This document shows, piece after piece, positions 11,041 to 20,313 of a DNA stretch of 23,205 bases. The DNA lies in NCBI GenBank assembly GCA_025201765.1, contig MU623639.1:1-23205 (forward strand). Direction: 5' to 3'. The notes under the pieces were generated by a model, which did not search any database, had not been told where the DNA came from, and saw only the letters and a program-made list of their open reading frames with translations. Each line of letters opens with the position of its first letter. Within the stretch, counting starts at the first letter, position 1. The position numbers were made by a program, and so were the translations under genes. Origin of the DNA: Daldinia sp. FL1419 (Eukaryota; Ascomycota; Sordariomycetes; Xylariales; Hypoxylaceae).

Positions 11041-11215
11041 TTTAACCTCCCCTAGGTAACCCCCATAGCCTCCCCTAACTAACTCCCCCAGGTAACCCCT
11101 TTAGCCTCGCCTAGCTAACTCCCCTAACTAACCCCCCCTTAGCTAACCCCCTAGCCCTTTCAGCTAACTCTCAAATAAACAGCCCCCCCTTGCCCCCGAA
11201 ACTAACCTCCGTAGG
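11041..11215 (+). repeat. C-run tract with repeated CTAAC words
   Basis: About ten runs of four or more C occur within 175 bases, including two of seven (near 11132-11138 and 11183-11189). They are separated by CTAACT, GGTAAC and TAGCC words. The minus strand therefore has many G-runs with short loops and could form G-quadruplexes. CTAAC resembles a fungal branch site but is simply part of the degenerate repeat. No frame is coding here. Confidence 0.65.
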
Positions 11216-11633
11216 TTATTTAACGTTGGTCATCTCACGTGCCCTTTTGGTTAGCCTGGTTTGTAAACTAACTAATCAAGGTAAATTATTAAGTAAAAAT
11301 TGCCTAGTGGTATTTTGGTTTTATTTTATCTAATAGTAATTATTCCTAATTATATCCATCCGTATCATGGCCGATACTGACCCTCCGAGGCAACTGAGGA
11401 CATCCCTGGCGAGCACCACCGGCCTTTAGTACTCGAAGATTTACTCAATAACATATCAACTAATTAGAATTGATGTTTCGGTCCAATCAGTAAAAGGTTC
11501 GTTGGGCACCTGACAGTCCCGACCGATATTCCTCCGAATTAGCCATCTCCACCATACATACCTTTCCCTATCCCTTACAAACCCAATGGTAAATCCGCTT
11601 TTACCCGGAATAATGTTTAATGGGATATACTGG

Positions 11634-11639
11634 TCCAAA

Positions 11640-11644
<5 letters not shown>
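11634..11644. repeat. Target-site duplication of LINE4, left copy
   Basis: TCCAAAATTAT recurs exactly at 11994-12004. With the two bases before (GG here, AA there; both G-to-A type) the duplication is about 13 bp with a T between. It brackets LINE4 precisely. Confidence 0.75.

Positions 11645-11688
<44 letters not shown>
11641..11688 (-). repeat. TTA microsatellite, sixteen units, tail of LINE4
   Basis: Sixteen perfect TTA units on the + strand (TAA on the - strand) abut the conserved LINE 3' end. They partly overlap the duplicated target sequence, as expected when a tail merges with the site. The perfection of the array fits a younger insertion than the other LINE copies. Confidence 0.85.
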
Positions 11689-11689
<1 letters not shown>

Positions 11690-11993
11690 ACCGCATTACC
11701 TAAATTCTTTAATACAAGTATCTGGTTTATCTTTTAGTATTTATTTCGGGTAGGAATTGTGGTCCAGAAAAAACCTACCCGCCTACCTATCCGACCTAGT
11801 TTTTTTGCTGTAGCTTTAGCTACTTCCTGTACTCCTATTGGAATTTACCATTCAATAGAAATAGTTTAAATATTGTGAACGCCCTTTCCTATGTTATGAA
11901 ACACATTTCTTTTACCCCAGTGGTAGTCCGCTGCAGTTTTTTGTCCAATTCGAGCCCTAACGAACTAGGCCCCCTTTCCTAATAAAGAGGTAA
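11645..11993 (-). mobile_element. LINE4: 349-bp unmutated, 5'-truncated LINE fragment
   Basis: On the - strand it ends with TACCCGAAATAAATACTAAA, AGATAAACCAGATACTTG and a TAA tail, matching the 3' ends of LINE1, LINE2a, LINE2b and LINE3. Homology extends through its upstream half (for example AAGAGGTAATCC side and the GGTGGTAGTCCGC region, compare 17552-17572). Unlike the others it keeps C and G, including CpA and TpG. An 11-bp exact target-site duplication flanks it. Its short length would place it below the duplication length that RIP usually detects, which may explain its survival; it may also be a younger or divergent subfamily. Confidence 0.75.
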
Positions 11994-12004
11994 TCCAAAA
12001 TTAT
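11994..12004. repeat. Target-site duplication of LINE4, right copy
   Basis: Exact 11-base match to 11634-11644; marks the 5' truncation point of LINE4. Confidence 0.75.
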
Positions 12005-12850
12005 ATCCTATTAAAAATAAAGTAATAATTCCTATTTTTCAGTTACATATTAAGTATGACATCAAAGGTATTAGTTGTTAACATTTCTAATTTCATTTTA
12101 TTGTTCTTAATATTATAATTTATAAAGCTTAAGGTATTATATGTAAAATAATATTAAATATTTTAAATAAGTAATTTATTTTTGGTTTGATGTATGTAGC
12201 TATTTTTAAGGTAAAAAGGTTTTAAAATTTAATATTTAGTATTTTTTTTGGATTAGATACCTTACAACGGGGTATTGGAAAATTTGAAGATTGGTGTTCC
12301 CAGGATTGGTTGCATAAAACATACCAATTAATTTAATAAATTTGTAATTTTAATTTTGTATTCTAAAAAATATACCAATTCCAACTAAAATTGTTGCGTA
12401 GCATCGATTTTCAATTTATTAACTAAGCCTTTACTTACAAAATTTTCTTAACTTAAATTACTTGCAATTTTTAGAGTATTTTATAATTAATATGGATTTT
12501 ATTTAATTAATCAAATCTTAAGCTAAAATAGATATGTAATAAAAGAACCAAATAAAAACAAAATTAAAAGAAATATATTAGGAAATAAATTAAAGCTATT
12601 TATATAAGATAAATATAGATATTGGGAAACTACTAACAACAAAAATGACAAATAGATGATTAAATTGGAAACTAATCCACCTAATTAAATGGATATTAAT
12701 TAAAAACCGCCAGTAATTAAATCACAAAAAAAGGATTACAAAACTATAAGATAACCCAATAACAAAATTGTAATAGAAATACCAACAAAAAAAAAAGAAG
12801 AATATAAAAACTATACAAAAATAAATTAAAAAATTAAGAAACTAAGATTT
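12005..12850. other. Intermediate-composition stretch without a gene
   Basis: Sequence grades from mixed to A+T-rich. A less mutated patch at 12262-12325 (ACGGGGTATTGG, TTGGTGTTCCCAGG) shows no recognisable product in either strand. From about 12540 A is strongly favoured on the + strand with C kept, the G-to-A pattern. Nothing matches element 2 until about 12850. Confidence 0.5.
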
Positions 12851-13005
12851 TCATTTTACTTATTTTTTTTAAATTTAACCTTCTTTAAATTTATTTTAGA
12901 TTTTAATTAATCAATCAATTTAATTATATTTCTTTATAATTTTTCTAATTTATTTTATTAAAATTAACTTATTGGATAAACTATTTTATTAATTTTAAAA
13001 AACTC
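12850..13005 (+). repeat. 3' internal segment shared by elements 1 and 2
   Basis: This aligns with the reverse complement of 15058-15226, including GATTTTAATT, ATCAATTTAATTATATTTC and AAAAAACTCTAAA next to the LTR. It proves that LTR 13006-13425 is the 3' LTR of element 1 and 14623-15057 the 3' LTR of element 2. A polypurine tract should end at the LTR; AAAAAACTC before 13006 is the only candidate and is weak. Confidence 0.68.
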
Positions 13006-13425
13006 TAAATTAGTATAATATAAATACGTAAAATATGTAATAAGAATATACAACAAAAGTATATAATAGGAGCTATTCCGGAAAACCCCTTAATAAACCC
13101 CTATAAAATTTACACACACTTATTTGGATATATATAAGCTTCAATAATTATTTTTTTATTTAATTAATATAAATTATAAATAATCCTTTAAAAATTGTTT
13201 TTATATAATTTTATACAAATAATATACATTTTTTTAAACCTATAACTTCTTTATACGCATTACCATTGCAAAACAATCACATATAATAGATCATTTATCT
13301 GATTATTTCGATACTTCTGTCAGGATATAGTCACCTTATATCCTCGAGCTTATACAGCCTCTGGTTACTATGGGTTAATTGAAGTGTAGGGCATATCCTG
13401 CAGGAGCTATCAGAGCTCCTGTTCA
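13006..13425 (+). repeat. 3' LTR of element 1
   Basis: It starts TAAATTAGT, the RIP form of TGAACTGGT, and ends CTCCTGTTCA. It is the same length as the 5' LTR. The end is well preserved: CAGGAGCT (13401-13408) and AGCTCCTG (13414-13421) form an inverted repeat, and AGGATATA (13322-13329) pairs with TATATCCT (13337-13344). Its first 100 bases are strongly mutated, its last 110 hardly at all. Confidence 0.8.
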
Positions 13426-14622
13426 ATATATATAATTTTTAGGATATTAAAATAAAACCAAATTCTTTTAAGATTTATAAAAAATTTTATTATTAAAAAA
13501 AGAATAATTCTTAAAGGTTATAAAATGGTTTAATAATATAAAATATCTTTTTTAATTATTGGCACCTTTAAGATATATATATAAATATATTTATTATATT
13601 ATATTATATAAATTTGAAATTATATCTAACTATTATTACCATAAATATTTAGAAAAACCTTCTAATGAGTGTTGAGATATAGGTTTCTTTATTATTAATT
13701 ATTTATTAATTTTATAAATATAAACTTATATATAATTAAATATTTATTTATTCTTATATTGGTTATCTAATTGCGATATAATCTCCTAGGTATATATATT
13801 GGTGTAATTTTTAAAATATTTTACATAATAGGTAATTTTAAATATCTAATATTATTTTAAAGATTTTAATAAATTTCTTTTATATATTTTCTTATATTTA
13901 TTAATTTTTATTAAGAATATTTAAATAAAATTATTTAAATTTTCTTTATTGTATTAAAAGGGTTAATAAATAAATCTTAATTTTTTTACTTTATTAATTA
14001 TATATCTTTTATAAATATTTATTTTATTTATTGAAAAACTAATATAAAACACTATTTTTTATAATATATGATATTTATCTTTATTAAGAGTAATATAAGA
14101 GGCTATTAATGTTTTAATATAAATAATAAATAAAAACATTAATAATATATTATTTAAAAATAATAATAAATAAAAACATACCTTTATATAAGGGTAATTA
14201 AATTTTATAATAAAGGTTTTTTCCTTTTTATCCAATAATTTACCCAATTTTGTTAATTTATTAATTATACTTAATATATTTATATTTTTGGTTTATTTTA
14301 AAAGATATATTTAAATATTATTACATATATTTATTCTTTTTTTAAATTAAAAATTTTAAATAAATTTTAATAAATTATTATATTAATTTATTTCTAAATT
14401 TCTTTTATAATTTTTAGAAATTATTATTAAAGATTTTGTTTTTTTTTTAAAATATAATATCTTTTAATTCTATAATTTTATTAATATATAAATTTTAAAT
14501 TTTGTATATATTTATAGAAATATAATTTATTAAAAAGTTTATTTATATTTTAGAATTAAATTCTTCTAATTTATTTAATTTTTTGAATATTGTTGTTATT
14601 ATAATATAGATTTTATAATTAT
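13426..14622. other. AT-rich gap between elements 1 and 2, no gene recognised
   Basis: The stretch contains only short frames. On the - strand a 62-codon frame at 14059-14247 starts MGKLLDKKEKTFIIKFNYPY; it may be a trace of a mutated coding sequence but matches nothing I can name. A slightly less mutated patch lies at 13650-13690. It is likely an older, fully eroded repeat that served as the target for both LTR elements. Confidence 0.5.
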
Positions 14623-15057
14623 TGAACAGGAGTTCTGATAGCTCCTGCAGGATATGCCCTACACTTTAATTAACCCATAGTAACCAAAGGTGATATAAAT
14701 TTGAAGATATAAGGTAATTATATTTTAATAAAAATATTAAAATAATTAGATAAATGAATTACTATATATGACTATTTTGTAATAATAGTATATATAATGA
14801 AGTTGTAAGTTTAAAAAAATATATATTATTTATATAAAATTATATAGAAATAACTTTTAATAAATTATTTATAATTTAAATTAATTAGGTAAGAAAATAA
14901 TTATTCAAACCTATATATATTTAAATAAGTGTGTGTAAGCCTTATAAGGATTTATTAAGATCTTCTAAAATAGTTCTTATTATATACTCCTGTTACGTAT
15001 TCTTATTACATATCCTTATTACATATTACAACCACATATTCATACTATACTAGTTTA
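14623..15057 (-). repeat. 3' LTR of element 2
   Basis: On the + strand it begins TGAACAGGAG and ends TAGTTTA (RIP form of CAGTTCA). It aligns inverted with the LTRs of element 1 and directly with 20557-20992. The first 65 bases are well kept (CTCCTGCAGGATATGCCCTA at 14641-14660); the middle is heavily mutated. Confidence 0.8.
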
Positions 15058-15226
15058 GAGTTTTTTAGAGTTGATGAAGTAATTTATTTAATGAATTAAT
15101 CTTAATAAAATAAACCGGAAAAATTATAAGGAAATATAACTAAATTGATTAGTTGAATTAAAATCCATATAAATCAAAATAATCAGAATAAATGTAAGAT
15201 ATATGTAAAAGAAATTTTAAAATGAG
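15058..15226 (-). repeat. 3' internal segment of element 2
   Basis: Reverse complement of the segment at 12850-13005 of element 1, less mutated here (for example CCGGAAAAATTATAAGG near 15115). It identifies the adjoining LTR as the 3' one. Confidence 0.68.
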
Positions 15227-15229
15227 TAT

Positions 15230-15670
15230 ATTCCTAGCTCCCCAATTCTTCAATTGGTCATAATATTGTATTTCAACTTGGCTGATCAATCATCTTTAAG
15301 TGTTTGTAATTAATTATCTTATCATAATAGTGGCTTAATAATGATAATAATAGTCAGTAATTATTACAATATTGGTATAATATATGTTTTATATAAAATG
15401 CACTGAGCTGATTAGGTAAAATATAAGCTCTAAATAAGAGAAATCTGTATTATCACTAAGAAAGTGCTATATAAAGAAAAGCATATTGATATTATTTGGT
15501 ATATTTGCTCTAATTGATAATCGTTGCTTAATAATCTTATAATTAAATTTCTTCCTCTTTCTCTTTAAGGTTTATTCAGGTTAAGAATGCTTTAATGTTT
15601 TTTTCTTTTCTTCTTCTTCTTTTTCTTTAAATGCCTAATTTTAATAGTAGGTATTTGTTTTTATTATATA
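15230..15670 (+). promoter_or_regulatory. RIP-spared patch with promoter-like layout
   Basis: C and G are evenly kept from about 15230 to 15660, between strongly mutated flanks. On the + strand there is a TATA-like CTATATAAAG (15469-15478), then pyrimidine tracts (CTTCCTCTTTCTCTTTA at about 15551-15567, and TTTTCTTTTCTTCTTCTTC at about 15601-15619). An ATG at about 15631 opens only 15 codons (MPNFNSRYLFLLYIN). The patch is antisense to element 2 and has no second copy in the window. It may be captured host or foreign-element sequence. No LTR boundaries could be fixed. Confidence 0.35.
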
Positions 15671-16074
15671 TTAACTAAACTAATATTAATTAATTGTATA
15701 TATGATGTTTTTATATTTAATAATTTTAATATAATCATATTTTATGGTGGTAGATATGTAGATTTTATATCTTTCTAACTAATATTTTTTTAATTAAATT
15801 TAATATAATTATTTTATTTCTTTTAATAATTATATATAATATCCTATTATATATTATCTTTATAGTATAATAATATATAATTATATGTTATAGATATTAT
15901 AGGTATTTTATAAAATAATGGTATATTATATTTAGATTAATGAGATAATATATCTTATATTTGATTAATTGATTATTTTTATATTAATTATATAAAGGAT
16001 ATTATATATTAATATATTAATATATATAAAAATAATATATCTTCTTATTTGATTTATTTTATGTGGGTAACTCT
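15671..16074. other. AT-rich stretch inside element 2, no gene
   Basis: Short frames only. Simple TA-rich words dominate (around 15840-16040). No match to element 1 was found, although by position it should correspond to the centre of the element. Confidence 0.5.
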
Positions 16075-16905
16075 TATAGCGATATGAACTCTAACTACAT
16101 TTAATTTTTTATTTAATTAATTAATAATAATTTTTTATTTAATTTTAATAAATCATAATACATAAATTAATATTAAAATAATAATAATTTCAAATATATT
16201 TTATTCTTTTTACATAAATAATCCAATCAAATATTTTAATAATAATTCCAAAATTGTATTTCCTATAAATTCATTTTTGTAATTTTCTATAAATATTACT
16301 CTATTATTAAACCTACAATAATTTTTAAATATTCATATTATATATTTTTTAATATTTATATTTAATCATCTGATTAGCCCTATCCTTATTAATACATAAT
16401 CTGAATATAATTTAAACTCTATAACTATATCTTTTATAATAACTATATATTTCTATAATATCTATAATCCCATATAATATTTTATAATATCTCTATAAAT
16501 GTCTGTCGTAATTTTCTGTAATATTTCAAATATCCATATATAAACTCTTTATCCTTAAATAGCCTAATTCATATTTTTAAATTTGCATCTAATTCATTTT
16601 CAATATTTCAATATTTCAAATTGCTATATATTGCGTTACTAAATTATATATTATCTAATTATGCAATTTTAAGGTGTTCTCCATCTTATAAATTTTCAAT
16701 ATCAATTATATAAAGGTTTTGGATATATTAAGATTAACTTAAAATTTTGAAATTAAATTAATATCCTTTACTCCTTATTCTCTTAATATTTAGTTTCTTT
16801 AATTTAAGGTTATAATTATCTTAATCAAACAATATTAATTTTAATTAAAATAATATAAATAATATTAACCATATTTTTTAAATTTTTATATATTTCAATC
16901 TTAAT
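16075..16905 (-). pseudogene. gag-position relic of element 2
   Basis: Reverse-complement match to 3090-3900 of element 1. On the - strand an ATG at 16684-16682 starts MENTLKLHN and meets a TAG. If stops at former Q and W codons are disregarded the frame continues for some 90 codons with pieces such as KYELGYLRIKSLYMDI. It is less mutated than the copy in element 1 (retains ACGACAGAC-like words near 16503-16512). No known domain is visible, so gag is inferred from place only. LINE2b is inserted at its upstream edge. Confidence 0.5.
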
Positions 16906-17286
16906 ATTTATTTATTTATTTATTAATACTCTAATTTACCTAGAATATATTACAGATATCCAGTCCATCTTTTAATATTTATTCCAAATAAGAATCATAT
17001 TCCGAAAAAAATCTACCCACTACCTATCCAATTAAACTACATTATTATAACTTTAATTTCACCTTATATTCCTATTAAAACTTACCTTCTAATAAAAATA
17101 ATTAAACTTTAATATAAAAAAATATTTAATATATTATAATATCCAAATTTCATATAATAATATAGTAATAATTTAGATATAAAATAATAATAAAATCCAA
17201 AATAATTTTATTATTATTTTTAATAAATAATAAAAATATTATTATATTATAAAGAAATTATTTAAAAAAAAGTTAAGATATATACA

Positions 17287-17300
17287 ATCTATACAAAATA
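17287..17300. repeat. Target-site duplication of LINE2a, left copy
   Basis: ATCTATACAAAATA here and ATCTATATAAAATA at 18211-18224: 14 bases with one C/T difference of RIP type. The uninterrupted LINE1 and LINE3 show the same site only once. Confidence 0.82.
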
Positions 17301-18210
17301 TTATTATTATTTATTACTATTCCGATTTACGTAGAATATAATATAGGTATCCAATCTATCTTTTGGTATTTATTCTGGGTAGGAATTATGTTCTGGAGAA
17401 AACTTACCCGCTATTTATCCAATTAAATTATATTATTATTATTTTAATTTGATCTTATATTTTTATTAAAATTTACTTTTTAATAAAAATAATTAGATTT
17501 TAATATAGAAAAATATTTAATATATTATAATACTTAAATTTCGTGAAATATTGTGGTGGCGGCCCGGATGTAAGGCAATAACAAAATTTAAAATAATTTT
17601 ATTATTTTTTTTAATAAATTATAAAAATATTATTATATTATAAAGAAATTATTTTAAGAAAAGGCTAAGATATATACAATTTATATAAAATATAAATATA
17701 TATAAATAACTTTACATTTTTATAAAAAATTATTACTTATTCTTATTTTTACAACCTTCTTTTTAATATTATAATATTATATTTATTTTTCAAAATAGTT
17801 CAAAATGGTATTACTAATTTATAACCCTTCCCAATTAACTTCAATCCTTTTTATATACTTTATTTGCACTTTATAATACTATAATATAATATCATTATAT
17901 TTATTACATTTATAATTTAATATTGCCTTAAAAAACCCTTTTCACTTTTATATATATATTATATTAAATAAAAGAAAATTTATATATTTATAAGTGTTTT
18001 ATTATTTTTTCAAGTTTATTTTATTATTAATCTTCCTTAAATATTTTAGATTTTTCATTAAAAATTATTACAACATTTTAGACCTAATATAATACTTTAA
18101 TATTATATTATATTAAAATTATAATCCTAATGTAATTATATATTATGAAAATGATTTACTTACTAAGGACAAGGAACTGCACGAAGAGCGTGGCTACGCC
18201 TTTCCAGCGC
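17301..18210 (-). mobile_element. LINE2a: 910-bp 5'-truncated LINE nested in LINE2b
   Basis: On the + strand it begins with TTATTATTATTTATTA (the tail), followed by the family 3' end (17326-17430, with GGTATTTATTCTGGGTAGG). It then repeats LINE sequence already present in LINE2b and ends at GCGC 18210. The next base resumes LINE2b exactly at its duplicated target. The resulting picture is a 530-base apparent tandem repeat (17682 onward against 18214 onward), which is really two LINE copies. Its last 50 bases (18160-18210) are unmutated and give ancestral LINE sequence. Confidence 0.8.
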
Positions 18211-18224
18211 ATCTATATAAAATA
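18211..18224. repeat. Target-site duplication of LINE2a, right copy
   Basis: Partner of 17287-17300; marks the 5' end of LINE2a and the resumption of LINE2b. Confidence 0.82.
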
Positions 18225-19718
18225 TAAATATATATAAATAATTTTATATCTTTATAAAAAATTATTACCTATTTTTACTTTTATAACCCTTTTTTTAATA
18301 TTATAATATTATATTTATTTTCTAAAATGGCTTAAAATAGTGTTATTAATTTGTAACCTTTTTTAATTAATTTTAATTTTTTTATTTACCTTATTTATAT
18401 TTTATAATATTATAATATAATATTATTATATTTATTACATTTATAATTTAATATTATTTTAAAAAACTTATTTTATTTTCATATATATATTATATTAAAT
18501 AAAATCAAATTTATATATCTATAAATATTCTATTCTTTTTAATTTTTTTTATTACTAACCTTCTTTAAATATTTTAATTTTTTTTATTAGAAATTATTAT
18601 AATATCTTAAATTTAATATAATATTTTAATATTATATTATATTAAAATTATAATCCCAACATAATTACATATTATAAAAACAACTTATTCATTAAAGATA
18701 AAAAATTATATAAAAAATGTAATTATACCTTTCCAATATAATTAAAAAATTAATTATTAAAATTTTATTATAACTTTTTTAAAATTTTTAATAATATTTA
18801 ATAATCATTTTTATTATATTTAATCCCTTACTTATCAAATCCATAACTTTCATACATTTCAACAATTTTAAGAAAATTATTTATTTTAATATTATTAATA
18901 TCATAATTATTCTATAATATAACTTTATTTTATATTTATTTTATTAATATTTATTAACTATAATATAAAATTTATAAAAAAATTAATTTTAAAAAGAAAC
19001 ATATATATACTACTTTATTCCCAATAATTTATATTATTTTTATATATTATTATTATAATAATTTTTTATTTAAAAATTTAATTAATATTAAATATTTTAT
19101 TATTTCTTAATAATAATTTTTTTATAAATCCTTAATAATTTCTTAATATATCCAAATTTAAACCCTAATAAATATAACCTTCCTTTCAAGAATATACTCA
19201 CTTTTATTTAAAGTTCCCTAATATATATAACCAAAAAAAATATAAAAAGATTTAAGAAAATATAAAAACAATAATTCCAATAAATATAAAAAAAACAAAA
19301 TATAAAATAATCCTAAATAAATATAATTTTCTTAAAGAATTCTATTAATATATTATTATTTATATTTTTTAATTTAATTATAAATTCTTCTTATTTAATA
19401 TCAAATTTCTAAAAATATTTATATTAAATAAATTATAATATTATTTTATATATAAATAATTAAACCTATTTAAAAAATTAATAGGTTATTAATAAAACTT
19501 CATCAAAATTAAATAATATTCTTTCATAATTTATATTAATTAAAAAAACTTTTAAAATTAAATTTTATTTAAAATAAACCTATATTAAAATATATTTAAA
19601 ATATTTAAAAATTATATATTATATTATTTTTCTTTTATTATATTTATACTTAAAAGTATTTATTCTAAAAATCTTTCTATTAAATAAAAAAACTTTTAAT
19701 TTTATTTTTTTAATATAT

Positions 19719-20125
19719 TGAATAGGAACTCTAATAGCTCTTGCAGGATATGCCCTATACTCCAATTAACCCATAACAAGCCAAAAACTGTATAAGTTCG
19801 AGGATATAAGGTAATTATATCTTGAGGAGGGAAATAGGCTAATTAAATAAAAAATTTAATAAAGGTAATTATTTACTAATAGTAATATATTATAAGAAAA
19901 TATTTTTAAAAAGGAAATTAAAAATTATATATTTTTGTACGAAGATTTTATAGAGGAATTGAGTTATAGAACCTAATAAGTCTCTAATGATCAGACAAGA
20001 AAGACAACTCTTGAGGGCCTATTTATGTCCAAAAGAGCTGTGGAGCCTTGGAAGGTCTAGCTTTAAGGAGGAGATAGGGTCTCTACAGGGTAATATCTAT
20101 ATCCTAATCGCTCTACACCGGTTCA
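19719..20125 (-). mobile_element. Solo LTR, divergent subfamily, inside LINE2b
   Basis: It starts TGAATAGGAACT and ends CACCGGTTCA on the + strand, the family ends. The first 100 bases match the other LTRs; further in, only parts do (for example GATCAGACAAGAAAGACAAC at 19989-20008). It lacks the 13-bp units, hence 407 bp. LINE1 shows the empty site at about 585-588: comparison gives a 4-base duplication ATAT (from GCAT) at 19715-19718 and 20126-20129. It is the least mutated LTR in its second half. Short frames in it are not genes. Confidence 0.78.
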
Positions 20126-20313
20126 ATATATTTATAATAATATTAATATTTTATATTTTTATAAATTAAAATATTAATTATTAATTTTTATATTAAAAAA
20201 TAATAATTAAATTATTAATATAATAATATTCTTTTTATATTATTCTTATTTTTCCATTTAATAATTTAAAATTTCTTTTTTAAAATATTAATATTCTTTT
20301 TATTTAATATTCC

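Larger units (their letters stand above)
11367..12014 (+). pseudogene. Broken short ORF starting at ATG 11367, interrupted by LINE4
   Basis: An ATG in a good context (ATCATGGCC) begins MADTDPPRQLRTSLASTTGL and stops at TAG 11427-11429; that TAG could be a former CAG. The same frame stays open to a TGA at 11511 and then to the LINE4 insertion site. Removing LINE4 and one copy of its duplication continues the frame to TAA 12012-12014, about 95 codons with two internal stops. I do not recognise the product. It lies about 500 bases after the TATA-like box. It could be the start of a retrotransposon gag, a host gene fragment, or chance. Confidence 0.3.
10236..12330. other. RIP-spared, GC-richer island
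   Basis: Base composition changes abruptly near 10236, from near-total A+T to mixed sequence with intact CpG, CpA and TpG. It fades back to A+T after about 12330. Apart from the LINE4 fragment and the first 70 bases (pol C-terminus), nothing in it recurs elsewhere in the window. RIP needs a duplicated partner, so the island was probably single copy, or lacked a long enough partner, when the flanks were mutated. It holds promoter-like and repeat motifs but no intact gene. Confidence 0.65.
2581..13425 (+). mobile_element. LTR element 1: 10.8-kb RIP-mutated LTR retrotransposon
   Basis: Two direct LTRs of equal length (420 bp, 2581-3000 and 13006-13425) bound the element. Both lack a 13-bp unit and a few further bases that are present in the LTRs of element 2. 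Four-base ATAT lies outside both ends. Inside are a gag-position relic (about 3090-3900), a relic region (4000-7500), a Ty3/Gypsy pol relic (7540-10309), a RIP-spared GC island with a LINE4 insertion, and a 3' internal segment (12850-13005). The gag-position relic and the 3' internal segment align with element 2, so they belong to this LTR family. Whether the pol is original or a second nested Gypsy element is not settled: 2.7 kb between pol end and 3' LTR is long for a Gypsy element. Every coding part is broken by stops. Confidence 0.66.
16908..20313 (-). mobile_element. LINE2b: RIP-mutated LINE, host of two later insertions
   Basis: The TAAA tail (about 16908-16925 on the + strand as TTTATTTA units) and conserved 3' end (16926-17035) are followed by sequence to 17286. 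After a gap caused by LINE2a it resumes at 18211, and aligns with LINE1 as far as about 20232. It probably extends to near 20313, because AATCTTAA at about 20317-20324 repeats AATCTTAA next to the tail (16898-16905), a possible duplication of the target. On the + strand C is kept and G lost, opposite to LINE3. A solo LTR (19719-20125) also interrupts it. No reading frame survives. Confidence 0.65.

Noticed and set aside
11456..11638. 60-codon - strand frame in the GC island
   Set aside because: It opens with TTG inside the LINE4 target duplication, has an in-frame TAG just upstream in the empty site, and resembles no family I know. The + strand frame from ATG 11367 covers the same bases with a better start, though that too is broken.
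15260..15670. Solo LTR of a different (Copia-like) element
   Set aside because: TGTATTTC near 15269 could be an LTR start, but no matching CA end or target duplication was found.
17682..18745. A 530-bp tandem duplication
   Set aside because: The apparent tandem repeat is explained better by LINE2a inserted in LINE2b, with a tail at one end and a 14-bp target duplication.
19987..20169. 60-codon + strand frame as a gene
   Set aside because: It begins inside the solo LTR and runs out across its end into LINE2b; it is a chance frame.
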